A DNA stretch of 64,000 nt from Stenotrophomonas sp. BIGb0135 (lineage in GTDB: Bacteria > Pseudomonadota > Gammaproteobacteria > Xanthomonadales > Xanthomonadaceae): assembly GCF_024810105.1 (NCBI RefSeq), contig NZ_JANUDX010000003.1, forward strand, positions 434,001 through 498,000, written 5' to 3'. A program made the translations under genes and the position numbers. Shown here one piece after another: positions 49,841 through 59,310 of the stretch (positions within the stretch are counted from its first letter, which is position 1; every line of letters begins with the position of its first letter). The notes under the pieces were generated by a model. It was given only the letters and a program-made list of their open reading frames with translations, was not told the origin of the DNA and ran no database searches.

Positions 49841-49864
49841 CATGCCCCGGTACGCCGGGGCATG
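49841..49864. terminator. Hairpin downstream of the TonB receptor
   Basis: Perfect 10-bp stem CATGCCCCGG / CCGGGGCATG with a TACG tetraloop, 21 bases after the stop. No U run. TACG-type loops on C-G pairs are very stable. Confidence 0.65.
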
Positions 49865-50037
49865 TGCGTTTGGGCTGTGCAAATACGGGGATCTGCGCAT
49901 TCATCGCTCCGCCCGTCCTTTGTCCGGGACAGCACATCACCTGACCATGGGGACATACCAGCATCGCCGCACGCAGTGTTTGCCCGGATCGGCCGCATCG
50001 GTGAAAATCGGGACATCCCCTATTTCTGCGAGCCCCG

Positions 50038-51738
50038 ATGCACCATGACACCGACCTGATCAACATCGTCGCCGTTGGCCTTGGGCTCGCCTTCATCCTG
50101 GGCGCGCTGGCCAACAAGCTGCGTTTGTCTCCCCTGGTCGGCTATCTGGTTGCGGGCATCTGCGTAGGGCCGTTCACCCCTGGCTTCGTGGCCGACCAGG
50201 CGCTGGCCAACCAGCTGGCCGAGATCGGGGTAATGCTGCTGATGTTCGGCGTCGGCCTGCATTTCTCGCTGAAGGACCTGATGGAGGTCAAGGCGATCGC
50301 CATCCCGGGTGCGATCGGCCAGATCCTGGTCGCCACCCTGCTCGGCTGGGGCTTGGCCGCGTTGATGGGCTGGCCGGTGATCTACGGCGTGGTGTTCGGT
50401 TTCTCGCTGGCCACCGCCAGTACCGTGGTGCTGCTGCGCGCGATGGAAGAACGGCGCCTGCTGGAAACCACGCGCGGCAAGATCGCGATCGGCTGGCTGA
50501 TCGTGGAAGACCTGGCCTGCGTCCTGGCCCTGGTGATGATGCCGGTCCTGGCCGGCGTGTTCGGCCCGGATGCGGCCAATGAAACCCATACCGTCGGCAG
50601 CGTGCTGGCCAGCATCGGCTGGACCTTCGTGCAGCTGGGCCTGTTCGTGGCGGTAATGCTGGTGGTCGGGCGCCGGGTGATCCCGTGGATCCTCGAGCGC
50701 ATCGCCGGTACCGGCTCGCGCGAGCTGTTCACCCTGGCCGTGCTGGCGATCGCGCTGGGCGTGGCCTTCGGCTCGGCGATGCTGTTCGGGGTGTCGTTCG
50801 CGCTCGGTGCATTCTTCGCCGGCATGCTGCTCAACGAATCGGAGCTGAGCCACAAGGCGGCCAATGATTCGCTGCCGCTGCGCGATGCGTTCGCGGTGCT
50901 GTTCTTCGTCTCGGTGGGCATGCTGTTCAATCCGGCGATCCTCATCGAGCACCCGTGGCAGGTATTGGCGACCGCGGCGATCATCATGTTCGGCAAGTCC
51001 GCCGCCGCGTTCGTGATCGTGCGCGCGTTCGGGCACCCCACCGGCACCGCGCTGACCATTTCGGCCAGCCTGGCGCAGATCGGCGAATTCGCCTTCATCA
51101 TCGCCGGCCTCGGCGTGACCCTGAAGATCCTGCCGCCCACCGGCCAGGCGCTGGTGCTGGCCGGTGCGCTGATCTCGATCATGCTCAACCCGCTGGTGTT
51201 CGGGCTGCTCGACCGTTGGCTGGCCAAGCACCAGGAAACCACCCCGACCGCCGTCGAGATCGAACTGCCGCCCGGGCCATCGCTGGACCTGCACGACCAC
51301 GCCATCGTGATCGGCTACGGCCGTGTCGGCAGTGCGCTGGCCCAGGTACTGCGCGACCGCGGGGTACCGGTGCTGGTGATCGACGACAACAAGGAACACG
51401 TGGCCGAGGCGCACGCGGCCGGCCTGCCCGGTATCCGCGGCAGTGCCGCCTCGGACAAGGTGCTGGCCGAGGCCCATCCCGAGCGCGCCAAGATCGCGGT
51501 GCTGGCCATCCCGCAGCCGCTGGAAGCGGGCGAAACCCTGGCCAAGCTACGCGCGCTCAACCCGGGGCTGACCCTGCTGGCCCGCGCGCACAGCGATGCC
51601 GAAGTGAAGCATCTGCTCGAGCACGGCGCCGACGGCACGGTGATGGCAGAACGCGAACTGGCGTATTCGCTGGCCGAGATGGTGATGGCCACCCCGCCGT
51701 ACCGCACTCTGGGCAAGCACAGCATCCCGGTGGTGTAA
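50038..51738 (+). CDS. ybaL: Monovalent cation:proton antiporter-2 family protein YbaL
   Basis: 566 aa. The N-terminus MHHDTDLINIVAVGLGLAFILG is nearly that of E. coli YbaL. Twelve membrane helices form the CPA2 Na+/H+ exchanger domain (LIVEDLACVLAL), followed by a cytoplasmic RCK_N/TrkA-N Rossmann domain (IVIGYGRVGSALAQVL ... VIDDN) for NAD(H) or nucleotide sensing. Probably K+/H+ antiport in pH or osmotic response. Confidence 0.92.
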   Translation: MHHDTDLINIVAVGLGLAFILGALANKLRLSPLVGYLVAGICVGPFTPGFVADQALANQLAEIGVMLLMFGVGLHFSLKDLMEVKAIAIPGAIGQILVATLLGWGLAALMGWPVIYGVVFGFSLATASTVVLLRAMEERRLLETTRGKIAIGWLIVEDLACVLALVMMPVLAGVFGPDAANETHTVGSVLASIGWTFVQLGLFVAVMLVVGRRVIPWILERIAGTGSRELFTLAVLAIALGVAFGSAMLFGVSFALGAFFAGMLLNESELSHKAANDSLPLRDAFAVLFFVSVGMLFNPAILIEHPWQVLATAAIIMFGKSAAAFVIVRAFGHPTGTALTISASLAQIGEFAFIIAGLGVTLKILPPTGQALVLAGALISIMLNPLVFGLLDRWLAKHQETTPTAVEIELPPGPSLDLHDHAIVIGYGRVGSALAQVLRDRGVPVLVIDDNKEHVAEAHAAGLPGIRGSAASDKVLAEAHPERAKIAVLAIPQPLEAGETLAKLRALNPGLTLLARAHSDAEVKHLLEHGADGTVMAERELAYSLAEMVMATPPYRTLGKHSIPVV

Positions 51739-51800
51739 CGCCGCGGGCGGCCCGTCGCGTCGCATTCGGGCTCCACGCGTGACCGATCCTGCGCAAAAAC

Positions 51801-51834
51801 CCCACGGCGGTCGGCCCGCACCGACCGCCGTGGG
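51801..51834 (-). terminator. Terminator of metY
   Basis: Perfect 14-bp stem CCCACGGCGGTCGG / CCGACCGCCGTGGG with a 6-base loop. On the minus strand it is followed by GTTTTTG. It begins nine bases past the metY stop. Confidence 0.85.
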
Positions 51835-51842
51835 TCCCGCCT

Positions 51843-53156
51843 CTACGCCTTGGACAGCGCCTGGGCCAGATCGGCCAGCAGGTCGTCGATGTGTTCGATG
51901 CCGATGGACAGGCGAACGGTGTCTTCACTCACGCCGGCCCTCTGCAGCTCGGCCGCATCCAGTTGCCGGTGCGTCGTGGAGGCCGGATGCGTGGCCAGCG
52001 ACTTGGCATCGCCCAGGTTCACCAGCCGGGTGAACAACTGCAGTGCATCCAGGAAGCGAGCGCCGGCCGCACGCCCGCCGGGCAGACCGAAGGTGAGCAC
52101 GCCGGAGCCGTGGCCGCGCAGGTACTTCTGCACCAAGGCATGCTCAGGGTGATCGGGCAGCGCCGCGTAGTTCACCCAGTCGACCTTGGCGTGGTCGCGC
52201 AGGAACGCGGCCACCGCCAGCGTGTTGGCGTTGATCCGGTCCATGCGCAGCGCCAGCGTCTCGATGCCTTGCAGGATCAGGAAGGCATTGAAGGGCGAGA
52301 TCGCCGCACCGGTGTTGCGCAGCGGCACCACACGTGCGCGCCCGATGTACGCCGCCGGACCAAGCGCCTCGGTGTAGACCACGCCGTGGTAACTCACGTC
52401 GGGCTCGTTCAAGCGCGGGAAGCGCTGCTTGTGCTCGGCCCACGGAAAGCGTCCGGCGTCGACGATCGCCCCGCCCAGGCTGGTGCCATGGCCGCCCAGG
52501 TACTTGGTCAGCGAATGCACCACGATGTCGGCACCGAAGTCGAACGAGCGCTGCAGGTACGGGGTGGCCACGGTGTTGTCGACGATCACCGGCACCCCAT
52601 GCGCATGGGCGATCCTGGCCACCGCTTCGATATCGGTGATGTTGCCGCGCGGATTGCCGATCGACTCGACGAACACCGCCTTGGTGCGTTCGTCGATCAG
52701 CGCGGCGAAGGCGTCCGGGTCGTCGTAGGCGGCGAAGCGGGTCTGGATGCCGAACTGCGGCAGGGTATGCGCGAACAGGTTGTAGGTGCCGCCATACAGC
52801 GCGCTGGAGGAGACGATGTTGTCACCGGCTTCGGCGATGGTCTGGATCGCGTAGGTGATGGCGGCCTGCCCCGAGGCCAGCGCGAGTGCGCCGATACCGC
52901 CTTCGAGCGCGGCGATGCGCTGCTCCAGCACGTCGGTGGTGGGGTTCATGATGCGCGTGTAGATATTGCCCGGCACCTTCAGATCGAACAGGTCCGCACC
53001 GTGCTGGGTATCGTCGAAGGCATAGGCCACGGTCTGGTAGATCGGCACCGCCACCGCGCGGGTGGTGGGGTCCGGGGTGTAGCCGCCGTGGACGGCGATG
53101 GTTTCCGCCTTCCACTGCGGTGCTGGGGCCTGCCCTTGACTACCGTGCTCTGCCAT
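51843..53156 (-). CDS. metY: O-acetylhomoserine aminocarboxypropyltransferase (sulfhydrylase) MetY
   Basis: PLP enzyme that makes homocysteine or methionine directly from O-acetylhomoserine and sulfide or methanethiol. 437 aa from the Met at 53156, with GGAGGAGG upstream. Cys/Met-metabolism PLP signature: NIYTRIMNPTTDVLEQRIAALEGG, ASGQAA, ESIGNPRGNITDIEAVA, VDNTVATPYLQRSFDFGADIVVHSLTKYLGGHG (PLP lysine in LTKY). The length and the 230-260 insert favour the MetY group over MetB/MetC. The leader carries a structured element. Confidence 0.9.
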   Translation of the reverse strand: MAEHGSQGQAPAPQWKAETIAVHGGYTPDPTTRAVAVPIYQTVAYAFDDTQHGADLFDLKVPGNIYTRIMNPTTDVLEQRIAALEGGIGALALASGQAAITYAIQTIAEAGDNIVSSSALYGGTYNLFAHTLPQFGIQTRFAAYDDPDAFAALIDERTKAVFVESIGNPRGNITDIEAVARIAHAHGVPVIVDNTVATPYLQRSFDFGADIVVHSLTKYLGGHGTSLGGAIVDAGRFPWAEHKQRFPRLNEPDVSYHGVVYTEALGPAAYIGRARVVPLRNTGAAISPFNAFLILQGIETLALRMDRINANTLAVAAFLRDHAKVDWVNYAALPDHPEHALVQKYLRGHGSGVLTFGLPGGRAAGARFLDALQLFTRLVNLGDAKSLATHPASTTHRQLDAAELQRAGVSEDTVRLSIGIEHIDDLLADLAQALSKA

Positions 53157-53197
53157 CACGCCTCCTCCGGTTGAATGCGGACGATAGCGCAGCACAG

Positions 53198-53252
53198 CAC
53201 CGCCGCACGCGTCGGCTCATGCCGATTACGCATGGGCTTGTAAGCGGCGGTG
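53198..53252 (-). promoter_or_regulatory. Structured leader candidate upstream of metY
   Basis: A 9-bp perfect stem CACCGCCGC / GCGGCGGTG encloses 37 bases with an inner 5-bp hairpin TCGGC-ATGA-GCCGA. It lies 42 bases before the metY start on the same strand. It could be a riboswitch-like leader or the transcript end of the upstream gene. No known SAM or SAH class matched by eye. Confidence 0.4.
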
Positions 53253-53279
53253 ATCTACGCTCCGGCCGGCACCCCTGCA

Positions 53280-53852
53280 TCAGGGACAGGGGTGCTGCGC
53301 GTCCTTCTCATTGCAGACCTTCACCTGGCCGAGGTAACGCACCCAGGTGGTCATCTGCTCGCGATCCGGGACGAAACGGAAGGCCTTCTGCACCACGTAC
53401 AGACTGGCCCGGCCCTGGATGCCCTTGAGCCAGGTGTACTCCGGCTTGCCTGTCTGCGCGTTGTTGGGGCAGATCATCTGCGCCACCGCAATCGGATAGC
53501 CGTTCTCCACGTCCTCAAGGATCAAGGTCACGCTGGCCTCCGGGCAGGCCTGCATCCAGCCCTTGCCGATGATGTCCAGGAATTCGCGCGGCGGCACGTG
53601 CGCCGAGTCGCGGAACTGCTGCACGGTGAGCAATTCCGTCCAGTGCTGCACGTCCTCCCCCTTGGGAACGAACTCGAGGATCCGGTTGCCGGAGCCGGGC
53701 TGGGTCGCCTCATAGCCCTGCACATAGTCCGCGGTGGTGGGGCGCAACAACACTTCGGAACTTGCTGCGGTGGCGGCCTCCTGTGCGTGGGCCGTTGCCA
53801 GCATCGACAAGAGAGTGGCAAGGCAGCCGGCGAGGGGCAACGTGCGAGACAT
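53280..53852 (-). CDS. Hypothetical exported protein
   Basis: 190 aa from the Met at 53852 (MSRTLPLAGC; a Met two codons earlier is possible). Signal peptide ending AHA. The mature protein has EVLLRPTTADYVQGYEATQ, a central GKGWMQACPEASVTLILEDVENG and four cysteines, two near the C-terminus (VKVCNEKDAQHPC). No family recognised. The even hydrophilicity suggests a soluble periplasmic protein. Confidence 0.72.
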   Translation of the reverse strand: MSRTLPLAGCLATLLSMLATAHAQEAATAASSEVLLRPTTADYVQGYEATQPGSGNRILEFVPKGEDVQHWTELLTVQQFRDSAHVPPREFLDIIGKGWMQACPEASVTLILEDVENGYPIAVAQMICPNNAQTGKPEYTWLKGIQGRASLYVVQKAFRFVPDREQMTTWVRYLGQVKVCNEKDAQHPCP

Positions 53853-54081
53853 GGGCAATCCTTGTGGAGTGTATATCCGTGCTGATCCTCAGCGGCCTGG
53901 AAACCACGGGCCAGTGGGGCGAAGGAAGCGTAGCGCGGCAAGGGGGGATGCAGGGGAAACCGCGTCTCGCAGGGCGCAATTTCAGAGAATCCCTACCCTT
54001 CTGCCGGCTTGGAATCGCGCACAATTCTCTCGACAAGCCTGACATCGAACAGGGTGGGCACAGCCCCGTCCCGGAGTGGCA

Positions 54082-54732
54082 ATGAACGCAACTGCCCCAG
54101 TGGTTCAAAGAGTGCGGCGCCGCCTGAGCACGGGCGCAGTCGTGTTGGCCGCTCTTCTGCTAGCAGGCTGCTCTGAGCCAACGTATCCACCCTATGCGCT
54201 TGATCCGCACCCCAAGGATGCGGTTGAAATCCTCATCAACGTGGAAAACGGGCCCAACGGCCTGGAGGCACATCAAGCACGCGCCTCTTACCACGTGGCC
54301 AACCAGAACTGTCTGCCAGAGGTCACCAACCTTCAAGGTGTGCAGCAGGCGCCAGCAACTTACGCGGTCACCTTGCCGGTCAGGGACCTCGGTGATGGCA
54401 AGTATTCTTTCGTCCTGTTTCTCGATCAGATGTCCGAGAAGGATTACTACGGGCGCGGCCCCTGCCGCTGGGAGCTGGCGCTGGCCTGGGCCGATTTCGA
54501 GTTACCCGATGTCAATGAGCGCGTCTACTTCCGCGCGAGCTCCACAAGTGAAGCGCTGGAGCAAGGCGTGGTGACACGCTACCTGCCAAGGCATGTCCAT
54601 GCACAGGACAATGGACGGCCCTACCTGGCGAACAGCATCAGCGAAGACGAGCTCGATTCGCTTGCACAAGCGCTCAAGCAAGAAGCCTTCAGCATTCACA
54701 TGGCTGCAGCCAGCAAAGCACGCCTGAAATGA
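54082..54732 (+). CDS. Hypothetical lipoprotein
   Basis: 216 aa from the ATG at 54082, preceded by GGAG. The signal (VVLAALLLAGC) has a clear lipobox. The mature part has a beta-rich region with two further cysteines (QNCLPEV; GPCRWELAL). Codon use is slightly less GC-rich than its neighbours, as is the surrounding 54-55 kb, hinting at acquisition. No family recognised. Confidence 0.72.
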   Translation: MNATAPVVQRVRRRLSTGAVVLAALLLAGCSEPTYPPYALDPHPKDAVEILINVENGPNGLEAHQARASYHVANQNCLPEVTNLQGVQQAPATYAVTLPVRDLGDGKYSFVLFLDQMSEKDYYGRGPCRWELALAWADFELPDVNERVYFRASSTSEALEQGVVTRYLPRHVHAQDNGRPYLANSISEDELDSLAQALKQEAFSIHMAAASKARLK

Positions 54733-54958
54733 ATCCAAGGACCCACGTCAAACTATCCGACGTCGCACATACCTCACCGACCATGGGTCACGATGGGAAA
54801 AACGCTCCCGTCAAAGTGGATGGCATCACGTAGAAAGCCATCGCACGCAGAGACACCTGCTGCGGAGAAAAGGGAGCGAGAGATCAGAGCGCCGCAACAA
54901 AGACATTCATGGTCGCGCGGGCGCGGATTCGGCACCGAGGGCCCGTACCGCGAAGTAC

Positions 54959-54980
54959 GCCCCCGCCCGTAGGCAGGGGC
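54959..54980 (-). terminator. Hairpin after clpB
   Basis: Nine-base-pair stem with one mismatch (GCCCCCGCC / GGCAGGGGC) and a 4-base loop, 20 bases past the clpB stop. No clear U run. Confidence 0.5.
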
Positions 54981-54999
54981 TTGTTCACGGGCGCCGGGC

Positions 55000-57585
<2,586 letters not shown>

Positions 57586-57635
57586 GGGGAGTTCCTCTTT
57601 CGTGTCATGGCCAGCGTGGCTGGCAGATGTAACGG

Positions 57636-57663
57636 ATATGCGGTTGTCGCGCAGTGATTCAAG
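57636..57663 (-). promoter_or_regulatory. Sigma32 (heat-shock) promoter of clpB
   Basis: On the minus strand: -35 CTTGAA (57663-57658), a 14-base spacer, -10 CCGCATAT (57643-57636). The consensus is CTTGAA, 13-15 bases, CCCCATNT, so only one position deviates in the -10. It lies about 50 bases upstream of the clpB start. Confidence 0.85.
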
Positions 57664-57703
57664 ACAAATCGGCACTGGCAATACAGCGTCGGTATTGCCA
57701 TAC

Positions 57704-57722
57704 TTGCGAATCATTCTCATTC
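57704..57722. promoter_or_regulatory. Fur box upstream of the FecI gene
   Basis: TTGCGAATCATTCTCATTC keeps the NATNATNNTCAT spacing of Fur operators (AATCATTCTCATT core). It lies 46 bases before the sigma-factor start, where a promoter would be. It implies iron repression of the downstream cassette. Confidence 0.75.
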
Positions 57723-57767
57723 ACATCAATACGGGTGCGGCGCCGTCCGCGCTCCCAAGGCACTCCC

Positions 57768-58262
57768 ATGCAGGCACAGCGCGAGCACCTGGTCACCCTT
57801 TACCGGGACCACCGCAGTTGGTTGCATGGCTGGCTGAGCGGGCGCGTGGGCTGCCGCGAGACCGCCGCCGATCTCACCCAGGACACCTTCATCCGCCTGC
57901 TCCAGGACCGCGACCTGGCCGCCCTGCGCGAACCCCGCGCGTTCCTCACCACCGTGGCACGCGGACTGGCCGCCAACTGGTTCCGCCGGCAATCGCTGGA
58001 GCGCGCCTACCTGGACCAACTGGCCGCCCTGCCGGAGGGGGTGGTGCCGTCGCTGGAAGACCAGGCGCTGGTGCGTGAAGCGCTGCAGCAGATCGATGCG
58101 ATGCTCGATGGCCTGCCCGTGGCGGCGCGCCAGGTCTTCCTGCTGGCCCAGTTCGAGGGACTGCGCTACGAGGCCATCGCACAGCGGCTGCACCTGTCGC
58201 TGAGCACGGTGAAGCGGCACATGAAGCGGGCGTTGGTCGGCTGTCTTGCCCATGCCGGCTGA
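57768..58262 (+). CDS. FecI-like ECF sigma factor
   Basis: 164 aa from the ATG at 57768. Region 2 ([30 protein letters not shown]) and region 4 ([41 protein letters not shown]) are typical of the FecI/iron-starvation group. It is followed by an overlapping fecR-like gene and an STN-containing receptor, which completes a cell-surface signalling set. A Fur box lies upstream. Confidence 0.93.
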   Translation: MQAQREHLVTLYRDHRSWLHGWLSGRVGCRETAADLTQDTFIRLLQDRDLAALREPRAFLTTVARGLAANWFRRQSLERAYLDQLAALPEGVVPSLEDQALVREALQQIDAMLDGLPVAARQVFLLAQFEGLRYEAIAQRLHLSLSTVKRHMKRALVGCLAHAG

Positions 58263-59223
58263 ACACCTGGGCAGCGGCGAGCCCCTCCCGCGCGAGGCGC
58301 TCGAACAGGCCGCCGACTGGCTGCTGCGCCTGCATGACGATGACAGCCCGGGCACGCGCGCCGCCTGCGAACGCTGGTGTGCGCAACACCCCGACCATGC
58401 ACGTGCCTGGCAGCGCGCGCGGCACCTGCAGGCGCTGGTGGCGCAGGTACCCGGTGACTGGGCATTGCCGGTGCTGGGCCGGCCGCAGGATCGGCAGCGT
58501 CGCGCAGCGATCAAGCGCATTGGCCTGTGGATGACGCTGGTGCCGGGCGCCTGGCTCGGGTGGCAGATGGTTGCGCGGCCCTCGCCCGGGCAGGCCGAAC
58601 GGACCGCGATCGGCGAGCGGCGTCGCGTGATCCTGCCCGACGGAAGCGCGCTATGGCTGGACACCGATACCGAGGTGCGCGTGGAGGTCGATCCGCTCCA
58701 CCGTCGGGTCCGGCTCGAGCGCGGCCAGCTGCAGGTGGACACCGCCGTGGATCGTCATGCGCCCGCGCGTCCGTTCGAGGTGGTTACCGTACACGGTCGG
58801 GTACGTGCACTCGGCACGCGCTTCAACGTTCGCCTGTCGCCACATCGCACCCGCCTTGCCCTGTTCGATGGCGTGCTTGAAATCCACGCAGGTACCCGTC
58901 CTGCGTGGCGGCTGGCATCCGGGCAGCAAGCCTGGTTCGACACCGCGGGCCGCCACGCCAGCGAGGCGCTGGATGCCAGCGTCGCCGCCTGGACCAGAGG
59001 CATGCTCGAGGTCGATGCCCGGCCGCTGGGCGAGGTGCTCGCCGCGCTGTCCCGATACCGCCGGGGCGTCCTGCGCTGCGATCCCCGGATTGCGGCGATG
59101 CCGGTTTCCGGCGCCTACCCGCTGGACGACAGCGAGCGCAGCCTCGCCCTGCTCGAAGCCACCTACCCCGTGCGGATACACCGCAGCGCCGGCGGGTGGT
59201 GGGTCGTGGTCGCACCGGGTTGA
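58252..59223 (+). CDS. FecR-like anti-sigma/sigma regulator
   Basis: 323 aa. The N-terminal cytoplasmic part (EALEQAADWLLRLHDDD ... WCAQHPDHARAWQRA) is DUF4880; one membrane segment (IGLWMTLVPGAWLGWQM) leads to the periplasmic FecR domain (RRVILPDGSALWLDTDTEVRV ... FEVVTVHGRVRALGTRFNVR) and a C-terminal STN-contact domain. It starts at 58252, overlapping the sigma-factor end by 11 bases. Confidence 0.93.
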   Translation: MPAEHLGSGEPLPREALEQAADWLLRLHDDDSPGTRAACERWCAQHPDHARAWQRARHLQALVAQVPGDWALPVLGRPQDRQRRAAIKRIGLWMTLVPGAWLGWQMVARPSPGQAERTAIGERRRVILPDGSALWLDTDTEVRVEVDPLHRRVRLERGQLQVDTAVDRHAPARPFEVVTVHGRVRALGTRFNVRLSPHRTRLALFDGVLEIHAGTRPAWRLASGQQAWFDTAGRHASEALDASVAAWTRGMLEVDARPLGEVLAALSRYRRGVLRCDPRIAAMPVSGAYPLDDSERSLALLEATYPVRIHRSAGGWWVVVAPG

Positions 59224-59250
59224 GGGTTCGCGGCTGGTTTCTGCGCCGGG

Positions 59251-59285
59251 TGACATTTTTTCCGTGTTCGCGGGGCAAGTAGGGG
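59251..59285 (+). promoter_or_regulatory. Candidate ECF-sigma promoter of the receptor gene
   Basis: TGACATTTTTTCCGTG, then CGGGGCAAGTAGGGG, about 25-60 bases before the receptor start. A T-rich -35-like block and a GC-rich -10-like block are what FecI-type promoters in xanthomonads tend to show, but no experimentally defined motif was matched. Confidence 0.35.
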
Positions 59286-59310
59286 ACTCCTTCTCATTCC
59301 ATCGCCCTCC

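Noticed and set aside
53198-53252. Known SAM or SAH riboswitch upstream of metY
   Set aside because: The conserved core sequences of those classes were not found; it is kept only as an unnamed structured element.
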